NCBI GenBank assembly: GCA_037013495.1
Contig: CM072803.1
Span: forward strand, 14,960,001 to 15,024,000
Direction: 5' to 3'
Source: Hippophae tibetana
Taxonomy: Eukaryota > Streptophyta > Magnoliopsida > Rosales > Elaeagnaceae
DNA: 64,000 nt
Made by a program: the position numbers and the translations under genes. This document shows, one piece after another, positions 1 to 11,740 of the stretch. How positions within the stretch are numbered: position 1 is the first letter of the stretch; the number at the start of each line of letters is the position of its first letter. The notes below the pieces were generated by a model. The model had not been told where the DNA came from, searched no databases, and was given only the letters and a program-made list of their open reading frames with translations.

Positions 1-1694
1 GTCTTGAAATTCTCAGTTGCAGCTGCAAGTTCTTCGTATCTGAACCTCACGGGCAAACCAGGGATGTGTATTTCCTCAAGCTCCACCGAGGAAGAGGAAT
101 CCCAACGCTTTAATTTCACAGATGCAGATCTATAAAGCCTATTTCTTCTCACCCATAGAATTGCCAAAACTACAACAATAACTATAACAAAGAACACAGA
201 ACAAGGTATAAACACCAAGCCCACCAAAGGAAAACCACCATTTTTATCTGAATTTTGTGGTGAAGATGACATCACCAAAGTCTTTAGATACCCCAAACGA
301 CCGTTCTTACTACTAGAGCTCATCATGATAGAACCCATATCATTTTCAATAAGATAACAAGACCCAGAAGAATTTTCATGGAAAATTGCCAAGCAAGGGC
401 AATTCTTAGTACAAAGATTTTCACAAACAGATAAATCAATGCCATACCTCACAGGCACCACAAAGTTATTAGCAAAATAGTCCATACCTTTACCCAATCT
501 CAAGTAAGAAACAGAGGAATTCATTTCTTCACTAGCATGATCAACACTTGAATTACAAACAGAAGGTAAAGAAATAGATTTTTCAATAGGCCTACATTCA
601 CCATTCAACTTAGCTTCACCATTGAAACCTGGTGGACAAGCACAAGTCCCAGTCATAGAACCACTAGTACACAAACCAAGCCTACCACAAACAAAAGGAA
701 CTTGACAGTGTTCAACTGGGGCATGAAAATCTTGAACCCAATTATTTCTTATGAAACTACTAACTGTAAACATCCCATTAGATTCTATTTTAGCAATTCT
801 AAAATCGAAAGAACCCAAACCATCAAAAATTACCTGCATAACAGTAGTCACATCATCAGCAAAAAGATACAAACCAGTACCATTTACAGCCATGAAAGAA
901 ACCAAATAATTTGAGTCCCTAAAAGCCTTTGCATCCATAGAAAGCTTCCAATATGTCATCCCTTTCCACTGAAGCACCAAATCCCCATCAGTAACCACAA
1001 GCCCAAAATCCCCAGACGACATGTCGCTTTCTGAAACACTTCCTTCCAACTTTTTCCCCAAACCCAGTTGTTGCCCTAGAACGATTGTATCAGTTGGGTG
1101 ATCAAAACTCTCCCAAACTGAAACATTTTGCCCATCAAGTAAAACAAGGTTACCTGTTTCTAAAAGCTGAAGTGAAGAAACCTCAGAGCTCAATTTTGGG
1201 GTAGACCAAACGACATCATTAGACTCATTGGTGAGTGAAATTCCATCAACTGTGAGCAATAACTTGGAAGATTTCGAAATGGGTTTTTCACGATTGGCAG
1301 ACCAAATGAGAGTATTGGAAGAAAAATGGGTAATAATGAAATAATAGTTATTAGGAAATTGTTCATACGGGTTTAAAATGGAGGCTTTGAAAGTGCTATT
1401 GAAAGAGACTAAGAAAGAACCTGAATGGTCAATAAATTGAAAGTTGGAAGCTGTGAAATTTGGTTTGATTGAATGAGTAGTCAAAGGGCCTGAAGAAATG
1501 GGTAGAGGAAGAAGAACAAAGATCATGAAAATGGTGATGGGTTTTTGATTTGGGAAGAAGAATAAAGAAGATAAAGAATGAGAAACCCATGCAGAAAAAG
1601 TGAAGAGAATGATGAAAAACATGAAGTAGTTCATTAAGTTTTCTTTAACTATTTTTAGAAATGAGTGACTGTTTTGAATCAATTTTGTTTTCAT
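1..1694 (-). CDS. G-type lectin S-receptor-like serine/threonine kinase, partial (kinase domain cut off by window edge)
   Basis: The minus strand is open from an ATG at 1694 to the window edge, giving 564 residues without an intron. In order I see hydrophobic N-terminal segments, a bulb-type (mannose-binding) lectin domain at about residues 85-200 including the family motif VWESFDHPTDT, an S-locus glycoprotein region, a Cys-rich EGF/PAN part at about 325-450 (CACPPGFNG; CENLCTKNCPCLAIF), one transmembrane helix at about 488-514, a short juxtamembrane stretch and the first residues of a kinase domain (RYEELAAATENF). It should be a plasma-membrane receptor with an extracellular ligand-binding half and a cytosolic kinase; the ligand is unknown. 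It resembles the At5g35370 subgroup, which is intronless as I recall. The start is uncertain: in-frame ATGs also occur at 1634 and 1526, and the last gives the most ordinary signal peptide (MIFVLLPLPISSG). The kinase catalytic motifs lie outside the window, so activity cannot be judged. Confidence 0.93.
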   Translation of the reverse strand, partial: MKTKLIQNSHSFLKIVKENLMNYFMFFIILFTFSAWVSHSLSSLFFFPNQKPITIFMIFVLLPLPISSGPLTTHSIKPNFTASNFQFIDHSGSFLVSFNSTFKASILNPYEQFPNNYYFIITHFSSNTLIWSANREKPISKSSKLLLTVDGISLTNESNDVVWSTPKLSSEVSSLQLLETGNLVLLDGQNVSVWESFDHPTDTIVLGQQLGLGKKLEGSVSESDMSSGDFGLVVTDGDLVLQWKGMTYWKLSMDAKAFRDSNYLVSFMAVNGTGLYLFADDVTTVMQVIFDGLGSFDFRIAKIESNGMFTVSSFIRNNWVQDFHAPVEHCQVPFVCGRLGLCTSGSMTGTCACPPGFNGEAKLNGECRPIEKSISLPSVCNSSVDHASEEMNSSVSYLRLGKGMDYFANNFVVPVRYGIDLSVCENLCTKNCPCLAIFHENSSGSCYLIENDMGSIMMSSSSKNGRLGYLKTLVMSSSPQNSDKNGGFPLVGLVFIPCSVFFVIVIVVVLAILWVRRNRLYRSASVKLKRWDSSSSVELEEIHIPGLPVRFRYEELAAATENFK

Positions 1695-4199
1695 AGTCGA
1701 CTATTATATCTCTGGGTGTGAAACAGAGTATGTGCCCGTGAAATCAACCATCCAAGTAAAGTCAGAGTGAAACAGTTCTTGTGTGATAAATGCATTGACT
1801 TGTTCTTAGTTTATTAGCTGTATGAGTTTATTTATTTTTGTATGAAATAATATGAGTTTAATTTTGCGGAGGCATGATCATTATTACGTAATAAATAATG
1901 CTTTTGTATTTATTATTTCATAGTAAGACATGTTGTTTATTATTATTATAATATTTTTTTAATCGATTATATTTATTTTTTTAAAATGGACTAATATTAA
2001 ATTTTATTTACTTCACTTACCACATCATAATATACTTTAAAAATTAAAAATAATTTATTGTAAGATAATATCTTTAAAAATATGTTATTTATTATTTTTA
2101 AAATATATTATTTATCAATTAAATTAATTTTTTATTTTTTTATTGAATATTTTTAAAAATATATATTAATTTTAAATTTTGTTTGATATAATTATGAATA
2201 GGGATAATGATCATTAAGAAGTTATATATTAATTATAAAATAAATGAATAATTTCCCGATGCTTGAGATGTGGTGATGTAATGATCATTGAAAAGTTACT
2301 CATTAATTATTGTAGTATTTATTTAAAAAATATTTAATAAAAATAAAAAATTATATTTCAATAATTATTACTTCTTTGTAATAAAGTAATTACAAGTTTA
2401 GTACATTTTCGAAATAAGATATAACATCATTAAGAATTAAATAGACATGAGTAAAGATATTTGCGTTAATAATTATAATTATTTGCATTTATTTCAAATA
2501 AATTTTGAGAATAACAATTGTCTATAAGGGAATAGTATTTTTTTTTATTTTACTCATGTTTTTTAATATTTTTTTAAAATTAAAATATGGATATTAATTT
2601 TAAAGGTAATTTTACTATTAGAATATATTTTACTAATATCATAATAATATTTTTATTTTAAAAAAATTGAAAATATTTAATTATACATTCCTAAATTTTT
2701 TAGTACGAAATGAGACTAATGTTTTCATATTCTTAAATTAAAGAGATATTATTATCCTAAAATTTTCAAAATAAAATTCATACTTTTATTATTAGTAATC
2801 AACTCAAAAACTATCGAATAAATTACATTCTTTGAAAAAGTAGCTCATTAATTTATATATTATTTTAGGTTATCCCTGTTATCAAAATAAAGTTTTTATT
2901 TTTAAAAAATAAATAATTTATTTTGTAATAGTATTTATTACTTTATAAAAAACTATTATCATATGGTTATGGACTTTACTCACGAGACTTTTGCTATTTT
3001 TATTGCATGAAAAAGAAAAAAATTGCAAGTAAGACTTTGTGTGAAGTTCTCCTTCTGACCTTTAAAGGCAAGAACTCGTGTAATAACTTGCTATCAAATA
3101 TGAGAACGATGAATGAATCCAAATTCTTCGTGATTTTAACATCTTATCTCAACATTTAAGATTTATAACAAAATATAAAAATAAAATTATTCATTTAAAT
3201 AACAATCATTAAAAGAAAAAATATATAATATTTTATAATCATTAATCATATCCCATTAAACCATAGATTAAAAACCATAGATTAAAAGGGGTAAATTATC
3301 TTCATATAGTAAGGTATGGAGGCATTAAAAGGGATGTTATAGTTTTGAAATCACATTATATCATTGTACACTAATTTTGTATATAGGAAATTAAAAATAC
3401 CTAATTTGTTATTGGAAAAGGGTTATAGAAATTTAAAAAAAATGATACAATATAATTGCAGTTCCCTCCCACCAGACACTACAGGGCTTAGAGACAATGA
3501 AAATCTATAACAATGATAACTAAAGCAATTTGGATGAAGTTTGGACATTGTAATACAATGAGCAAATTAATAAAAACACCAACTCTAATGTCTCTAGTGA
3601 CTTGTTCAGTTAATTTACACATCAATCCATTAAGTACAAGAAAACCACAGATCATATTCAGCACACATATAAGATAAGAAATCATGAGTTCACTTCAATA
3701 TATATCAGTAAACAATCCAGATAAAGAAAAGGGAAGAACATTGAAGAATAAATCAACTAAATGGTGGAGAGAGAGAGAGAGAACAGGAAAAAAGAAATAT
3801 TGGAATAAATAATGAATATGGGTTGGTGGTTTTTATGGAGAGAGAGAGAGAAGATGATGTCTGGTGGTTGGTCATTAAAAAATAAGACATTTTTTGTATT
3901 GTATAGATAATTATACCTCTTATTAAATGGCAACTCACTTGAAGCACAAATAATAAATTTGGGTCATTTTTTATTTATATGACATTTTTAATAATAAATA
4001 AATTTTTATGAATCTTTTTAATAATAAATGAACTTTTATATATATTATAAAATAAATAATGAAAATGAAATAAAATAAAGATTAATTTTTAAAGAAGATG
4101 AAATAAAATAAAAAAACAATTTTTTTAAGAAAGGATCACTTTAATACTATACTTAATATTTTAGTTAACATTTTTATCTTAAATACACGAGTTAAGTGC
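1695..4199. other. AT-rich intergenic spacer upstream of the receptor kinase
   Basis: Beyond the receptor-kinase leader this stretch is mostly A/T homopolymer and TTA/TAA-rich sequence. Short ORFs here have no recognisable domain and no supporting splice sites. The only distinct structures are the GA runs near 3.77-3.85 kb. Promoter elements of the receptor kinase must lie near 1.7-2.2 kb, but I could not single out a convincing TATA box. Confidence 0.6.
3767..3852. repeat. Two (GA)n microsatellites
   Basis: A run of about eight GA dinucleotides at 3767-3782 and a second at about 3839-3851 are separated by AT-rich sequence. They encode the low-complexity Ser-Leu repeats of the antisense ORF over this region, which I do not regard as a gene. 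Confidence 0.85.
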
Positions 4200-4700
4200 A
4201 TGTAACAATAATTTTTTAAAATTTATAAAAAATAAAAATAACATTATAATAATATTAAATATTGTTAAATAATGAACGGTGTCTAATTAAATAACATTTA
4301 AAATAAAATGAAGTACTAGATTTTTTTTTAAAAATATTAAAAATATATGAGGTGGATATAAGATATGTATTTTTATGGTTATAAGTTTTAAATGTGTTAT
4401 TTTTATTATTTTTTTATATTTTTTATACACAATATTATAAAAAATTTGAGAAAACAACAAATATAATACAAACTAAAATTTATAACCATAAAAATAACAA
4501 TCTTTTAAGTTCAGTTTATATATTTTTGATGTTCATAAAAATTTCAATCAAACATTTCACATTAAATGATATACAATTAGAGATTATTTGAGTTGAATTA
4601 CGATTATTTATATTCGTTCAATATTAAACATCGTACAATTAAATCTTATTTAATATCATTATGGTGTTATTTTTATTATTATAAGTCTTGAATATTTTAA
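4200..4700. repeat. AT-rich foldback repeat, family copy 1 (two inverted arms)
   Basis: The left arm (about 4200-4330) reads in inverse orientation and the right arm (about 4475-4700) forward. Both carry the family core: a TATTTAATATTA-type stretch, a GTTATTTTTATTATTATAA-type stretch, and an AAATCTTATTTAAT-like or AATTAAATAAC-like flank. Related arms recur near 20.3-20.8, 44.5, 61.7 and 62.8 kb. Inverted arms about 300 bp apart suggest a MITE or foldback element, but I could not fix terminal inverted repeats or a target-site duplication. Confidence 0.4.
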
Positions 4701-7110
4701 TTTATGTAATTATTACTAAAAAAATTGAGTTATAAAATTTGTTTTAATTAAAATAAATAAAAAATTTAAAATATATGATTCATTTTTAAAACTCCTAACA
4801 AATGTTTCAAAACTTTTAAAACATACTCCTAGTTTAGCATAGGAAGAACAGGAGATGTAATTTCCAAAGTTAAATCATTTAAACCACCTAATTTACAGAG
4901 TAGTAGGGCTAAATGACAATTTATGAAAATCGGACCTACAACCTTTTTAGTGTGGGACGCACCCATTATCAACTTAATTAAAAGAGGTACTATTTAATTT
5001 ACAAGTTTAAAAAATTTCATACATATTTTTAAAATTTTAAATTATATAATTTAATTTTAATTTTTTTTAAAACTTCATAGATAACCGTATTTTATTAGAG
5101 TTTATGTTTAATGGCGTGATCCAAAATTATTTTTAAATTTTTATAACATAAAATTACATTTTTTTTATAATAAAGATAACAATTCTTGAAGATCGAATTT
5201 GTTAAAAAAATTAAGAGGTCGAAGTTATAATTAACGAGGATAAATATAGCTATCAAGCACTTGTATGTATTTTTGGATAAAATTTTTATTTCATTTCTAA
5301 TTTATTATTTTGAATTTATTTTATCAATTTAATATTTTATGTATTTAATTTTATATTTATTTAACATTTTAGTCATTGTTCATGTTATATTTGAATAAAA
5401 TAAGTTTTAAAATTATAATGTGAGATCTAACTCTTCTCGTCTAATTCTATAAAAAATCATAATTTTTCAATTCAATTATTCAAAGTGATTTATCTCATTA
5501 AGATTTAATGTTAATTTTAACTAAAAGTATTTAATTCATATAAAAATGATATATAAAATATTAAATTACTTAAAAAATAAAAGGTAATAAATTAAAAGTA
5601 AATTAAGACTTATGGTTGGAAATAGAATATTTACTCTACATATTTTAGAAATAAAAAAACATGTATATGCATAATGAGCACTACTATATGTACAAATATA
5701 TTATAATGACATAATAATTAGTCATTAAATATTTTTACGTGAACTTGACTTACAAATAATATTATGTCACATTATTTGAGATTTATCTCAATTTTAAAAT
5801 AAATAGACACTTTTACGTACATAATTTGTTGCATAACTTGTTAGAAAAATATCAATAATATCCTCGAGGTTTGTATTTTCTTCGCATATATCACCAATCT
5901 TTCAAAATATTAAATATGACATTTGATTTTAATAAAAATTAAATATATGGTTATTTAATTATATTATTATAATATCTTTAAAATCGAATAATATATATTT
6001 TTAAATTAACATGTTAAATAATAAATAATAAAAAATTATATTTTTATTTCAGTCAAATATTATAAAACATAAAAAATAAAAATTAGAAAAACAAATAAAT
6101 TTACATAAAATTTAAAAATATATACATTTGATTTATTAATTAAGAAAATAAAATTAAAATAGAATGAATGGATTTTTTATTTATTTATCCCAAATTACAT
6201 ATAATAGTGGTTACTTTTATTGTTTTTTTTTCTAAATGGTTTAGAGCATAATTTTTAATTAAATTTAATGATATATCGCCATGATGTAATGATAAAAATA
6301 ACATAATACTTTCAATTTTAAAATTTAAAGTGAAAGTAACCAAAAAATTAACAAATTCAACTAATTTATAAAAATATAAATTTGAGACTAAGTTTTAAGA
6401 AATTAATATTTATAGATTATTGATTTGGACTAAATTATAATTAACTCATTTTTTAATAACTTATTCAATTATATTATAAAAATATTATATTTTTTTAATT
6501 ATGTTAAGTAAATAAAAAGTAATTTTTCTAATTTTTTTATATAACATTACAAAAATACTTCAATTTGTTTTAAAATATTAACGTGAAAGAGATGAAGATA
6601 TGTAAGTGGTGAAAGAAATAACAAAAAAAAAATTAGCTTAATTTTTAGGAATATTTTTTTAACTTAAATTTAAATAACTTTTATATTTCTATATATTTCT
6701 TTACTTAGTTTACATTTTGATTTTTTATTCCTAACATACTTCTATAGTAAATAAGTATATATATTTTTTACTTTATTATTATTATTAAAGGATATTTTAA
6801 GAATTTCACAAAAATGAAAAAAATCTATGTAAGAAGACAATTTATGAAAAAGTCAACAATGTATGATGCTATTTATGATAATATATCTAATCTTAATGTT
6901 ATTAGAGATTATTTTGTAAACATTGAAAAAATCTGTGAAGAAAAAACGAACTTTAAAAGTATGAGTATTTTTTCTCCGATTCATCTTGCCGAAAAATGAT
7001 GGGAAAACAAAACCAAATGTTTTTCTTTCAAATTTTAGAAGGAAATTTGGACAAAAGGCTCGACTTTTTTTTTTAAGAAATACCTCGTTCAAATTCTCGT
7101 ACCTAAATAT
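4701..7110. other. AT-rich intergenic spacer
   Basis: Extremely AT-rich sequence without a supported gene. Short ORFs at about 6.8-7.1 kb on both strands overlap each other, have low-complexity Lys/Asn/Phe composition and show no domain, so I treat them as chance. The base composition becomes less extreme from about 6.95 kb, where the repeat island begins. Confidence 0.6.
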
Positions 7111-7456
7111 TGCTAAGATATTGCCAGGCATGGCCTATCTACCACCACTTAAAGAATGGATGAAAAAAATGTGTCACACAAAAAACGACCATACAAATTC
7201 GATGGCGTCGTCCAAACATCACCAATTGACCCTTAAAACACCACAAGCACTTGAACCTAGAGATATCCCTATAACATATTCCAATGCCCACAGTGCACCA
7301 AATCCAATCCATGACCACATAGGCCCAAATCAGAGACGTGACCTATTCCAATGTCTAAGCTCACGAGTCGGACAGACAAGTTTAGTCCATACAGTCCATG
7401 AACCAATATAAGTGCACCATAACCATTACCACCAAATGCTAGCTCAATTTAGTTCA
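7111..7456. repeat. 346-bp direct repeat, copy A
   Basis: This segment begins TGCTAAGATATTGCCAGGC and ends ATTTAGTTCA. It recurs at 9057-9402 with the same length and only about four visible substitutions (for example A/G near 7188, T/C and A/G near 7210). It starts TG and ends CA like an LTR. The flanks do not show a matching 5-bp target duplication, no primer-binding site follows copy A, and no polypurine tract precedes copy B. The ORF running through it repeats in both copies because the DNA is duplicated; I recognise no protein domain. Confidence 0.88.
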
Positions 7457-8139
7457 ACTTAAATTAATTCAATCATAATTTAAATTTAATTTAATTCATA
7501 TTATAAATCATTAATTTTAAATTAAACTTGAAAAATTCAGACCAACCAAACTAACTCGAACTGACTTAAACTTTTATTTATATGGAATAATTGGTCTTTT
7601 TTACCTTATTTAATTTGATATTGACTTAAAATATTGTCAATTTTCTTATAATTTTTAATATAATTAAAATAATAAAACTTTATAACCAAAATTCAATACA
7701 TCTTAACAACGTCAAAAGTAAAAATAAAAATTTTATTACAAGTTTTTACAAAACTAAAAAACAAAAAGTGTCAAAACTATAAGTATATTACAAAATAACT
7801 TAAATAACTACCGCCTAAAATTAAAATAAATGAATATTTTAGATTTAAAATTCGTGTAATTATGATTAGTGATAACATAATATATTTACAAAAGTAACTA
7901 ATAATAATAAAATTATAAGTTAATTTGACATACTCAGAAACAAATTAATAAACTTATTAGAAATACTTTATATAAATAATTTATGAATTCAAAAGAAACT
8001 ATAACATATATCATTTTTATATGAAATTTAAAAATGCTTATATAACTAATCACGTTTGTTATTAATTATATACTATATAATTCTTATTCATAAGCGAATA
8101 ATCAACATGTTAGATGAAAAATAATTCATGTCATGTGGT
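7457..8139. other. AT-rich spacer between repeat copy A and the gypsy-like remnant
   Basis: AT-rich sequence with no ORF of interest and no recognised element. Confidence 0.55.
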
Positions 8140-8665
8140 GTAATATGAGAGGTCATACTTTATAAATAACTTATATGTGAGTCCAATCAACATTGAGTGA
8201 GCATATATGCCTTAGTATCTATTAAATAGATAAACAAACGATATTCAAACTCTTAATTATTTAACAATTAGATACTTGAGCAGATAAACATCTAACATTT
8301 AAACGTAATTTTATTGTTATGGGTAAGGATTATCAACAAATATATTATTTTCTATAAATATTCACCACTATTCACTATTAAACAAAATTAATGAACTACT
8401 ATTATACATACAAATTCTTTTCCCATTTACAAATATTGAGATCTACACTCTCTTTTCCTAAATATCTTCTTACATCTCTATATATGACAAAGAGAGATGT
8501 CAGTTTCTTCCTTCTCCTCATTACCTGGACTTACATAAGCATCAGAGAGCCAAAGGCCACCACATCTCGTAGTGGTTCAAGGTCCTAATAGTGTTCTCTT
8601 TGTTCTCAAGTAAACATGAAGCAAGAGTTACACCAATTATTGATGTTGACAAAAAAGGCATTAAC
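8140..8665 (+). mobile_element. Decayed Ty3/gypsy-like LTR remnant
   Basis: The stretch opens near TGAGAGGTCATAC, contains a TATA-like TCTATAAATATTCACC near 8350, then a more GC-balanced R/U5-like part (GAGCCAAAGGCCACCACATC) and ends just before CATCTGGCAGAATCTGTGAG. That last string looks like a decayed form of the CTGGCGCCGTCTGTGGGAA-type sequence that follows the 5' LTR in many plant gypsy elements (my recollection of the family). Boundaries are approximate and no intact coding domain remains. Confidence 0.45.
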
Positions 8666-9056
8666 ATCTGGCAGAATCTGTGAGAATGAGTATGTCGTGT
8701 AAGTTGAATCACAACTAAGATCTACAGTATCCTCCAACATTCTAAACTAGGTAGTCTTTGAAAAAAGACCCTAAAAAAGTTCAAAAGAAAACTACCTCAA
8801 AAGAAGTTCACTTTGCAAAGTCTCTAAATGCCATACCTTTCTATACTCTCAGGGTGAACCAACCGCTTGAATCGAATAACCAAGTTTCTATAAGGGATGA
8901 TAAGGTCCTACCTCATGTCCAACAAGTTGTGCAATCACATGTATAAGTAAGAGAACCAAGACTCTGTCCCCAATAAAGAACAAAAGGAAATGGTTCACAC
9001 TTCTTTCGGTCTCACCAATAGGGTAAATTTATGGGTACACTTGTCACATCATCATC
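8666..9056 (+). mobile_element. Gypsy-like leader and gag-start remnant
   Basis: This follows the decayed LTR and primer-site-like string at about 8666. A 62-codon ORF at 8758-8946 rich in Lys/Gln/Ser could be a broken gag start, but no capsid or zinc-knuckle motif survives. It ends abruptly at repeat copy B. Confidence 0.35.
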
Positions 9057-9402
9057 TGCTAAGATATTGCCAGGCATGGCCTATCTACCACCACTTAAAG
9101 AATGGATGAAAAAAATGTGTCACACAAAAAACGGCCATACAAATTCGATGGCGTCGCCCAAGCATCACCAATTGACCCTTAAAACACCACAAGCACTTGA
9201 ACCTAGAGATATCCCTATAACATATTCCAATGCCCACAGTGCACCAAATCCAATCCATGACCACATAGGCCCAAATCAGAGACGTGACCTATTCCAATGT
9301 CTAAGCTCACGAGTCGGACAGACAAGTTTAGTCCATACAGTCCATGAACCAATATAAGTGCACCATAACCATTACCACCAAATGCTAGCTCAATTTAGCT
9401 CA
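9057..9402. repeat. 346-bp direct repeat, copy B
   Basis: Near-identical to 7111-7456 (about 99% by eye), same orientation, 1.6 kb downstream. The identity is far higher than expected from the decay of the flanking gypsy-like DNA. Confidence 0.88.
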
Positions 9403-9960
9403 ATTTTTGATACCTACGAAGAGAGGCATCTTGGGATGTTAAGCATAAAATTCCACTTGGCCAGACACGGTGGCACATCTAGAAAAAGACTTACCTCCCA
9501 TTTTTATTCTGATCCAGTGTCCTATGTTTGGATCTCAAAATTCATACATCGTATGAAAATTTTGAGATCACTATCGAAAAGATCACGTTATGAATAGCTT
9601 CCTTATAAAATTTCATGTTGAAACGACACCAAAAAAGGTCTCACATGCCATCATACACTCGTAGCACGAGTAGGAGAAAAATGGTCTAGCATGCAGAATA
9701 GGCATAGAAACTTATTCAGAGCCAATTTACCCATTTTTTGAACGGTTCTTATGGAAGTAAAATCGATTATAGAATCCTCTCGATGAGACGATTCCAATGA
9801 CAATACATCTAACATTTTTCGATATACATGTAGAGATAAATTTGCCAAAATATGTATAAGAAGAGACTATTCACCCATCAAATTCAATAAAGATCATGGG
9901 GGAATGATTTTTCATTCATCAATACATCAAGAATAATATTTTGAAAAATATTATTTATCC
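9403..9960. mobile_element. Unclassified degenerate retroelement-like sequence
   Basis: Base composition is more balanced than the surrounding spacer. On the minus strand a 65-codon ORF (9651-9848) is open, without a domain I can name. It ends near GATCATGGGGGAATGA, a weak purine-rich tract. It is probably LTR or untranslated debris of the same gypsy-like island; I could not tie it to a specific family. Confidence 0.3.
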
Positions 9961-11700
9961 TTTCAGTCATCATCATCAATCCAATTTTAAGTACAATTTG
10001 TTCAAAAAACCTACTAACACAACTTCAAGTGTAACTCTCTCACAATTCTAAGGATTAAAATTCAAAATCTCGACCGTTAAAGTTGAGTTATAATCGATTT
10101 TTTAAAATATTGATGTAATTTTAAATTTCATAAAAATATAGAAGATTTATCGTTATTAATGAAAATTTTAAATTTTTTTAAGAAAATTATAAAAACTACA
10201 TAAAAATCATAAAATTTATTTATAAATTTTTTATAAAATAATAAAATAATCAATTAATCATATTTTTAAATTAATATTTTATCTAATACATATATTTATT
10301 AAAATTATAATATTCAATTTAATCAATAAATCAATTAATTAATCTAATATTGTAAAATAAATTATTTAAATTTGATATAACTATTTGGATTATAATTACA
10401 ATATTATTATAAATGGATAAACTCTAAATATATAATAGAATTTAAATTATTAAAAAATATATAAATAAAATATTAATAAAAATATATATATGAAAAAACA
10501 AAAAATATTGTCCCAAATTAAAAAAAAATTGATTGAAGATAAAAAAAACTATAAATAAATAAATTTAAAGATAAATCATTTATAAAAAAAATATTAAAAA
10601 TATTAAAAAAATAATATGAAATATTATTTTATCAATATTTATCAACAATTTCATAAAAATTATAATATACACGATATTTTGGCCAAAAATTCATTTTTTA
10701 CATAAGATTTTTTCGACAACAACATTTCATGTATAATATCGTGATATTCTCGACATTTTTTATGTATTTTAGTCAAAAATTATAAATATTACGTTTTGAT
10801 ATCAATATTAAGATGTATAAAAAAATAATAATATAGCAACAATGTCAAACACTTTGTTATAACTATAATCTTAGGCCAATTTTAATACCAAAACTCTAAA
10901 ATAAAGTAATTTTTACATTAAAATAATATAATTTTAACATTATTTTTTTATCTCTAACCCACTACATCAAATATCACACTAAAAAATATTATACTATTTT
11001 TTTGCATTATAATTAGAACAAATTTTACTTAAAGATGTATAATTAAAATAAAACAGAAATTAAAATAATATTTAAAATATTTTAATCTTTTATTATTATC
11101 ATTAAAAAGGGTTAAAAAAAGAAGATAGCATAATGAACAATGCAACACTATTCGTTGAACTAAAATAGTCCCGTGTTTTAGTATATTTTTAGAGCAATTT
11201 TTGGTGCAAAAGTTATACTGGCCATTAATATTCCTTAAACAGTAGTACTTCAAGCCTGCAACACTTGAACCCTAATAAGTGTCTAATGATTTGTACCACA
11301 AAGATAAATAAGGAAACAATAATATTTTAATTTATTTTCCAACATCTCGTAGTGGGTATTCTGGGAATTTCAAACAATGATAATATGAATATCCTTAAGC
11401 ATAGAGGCCAAAACTGAAGAAATCACCATTGAGCATATATACCAATTGTCTATAAACAGAGCATTGAAATAAAATTCCTGTAACATATATCTATTATCTA
11501 TTTGATGTCCATCCCTTATCTAAACATATAATATAATTCGAACTGAAATCGAAAACCCAATGGAATATCAAAATGCATCATTTATATATATGCTATATAG
11601 TACCTATTGAAATAACTGGCAACAAGAAAATCTGTTTTGAATGTGAAAATAGATAAAGTCCTTACTCAAGCTTGAAACTTGAAAATAGATGAACACTAGT
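9961..11700. other. AT-rich intergenic spacer downstream of the DUF1644 gene
   Basis: No recognisable gene. The part next to 11.3-11.7 kb is less AT-rich and probably includes the 3' untranslated region of the minus-strand DUF1644 gene. Confidence 0.55.
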
Positions 11701-11740
11701 TGTACTAGATGTGCATAGGTTACCTACTTTTTGTGTATGG

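Noticed and set aside
702-914. 70-codon plus-strand ORF
   Set aside because: It is antisense to the clearly coding receptor-kinase frame and has no domain.
6986-7411. 141-codon ORF as a protein gene
   Set aside because: Its second half is the 346-bp repeat, which gives the same ORF at 9057 after a different upstream sequence; no domain is recognisable and repetition of the DNA explains it.
7111-9402. Calling the two 346-bp repeats LTRs of one 2.3-kb element
   Set aside because: No primer-binding site after the first copy, no polypurine tract before the second, and the 5-bp flanks (AATAT, ATTTT) differ; reported as direct repeats instead.
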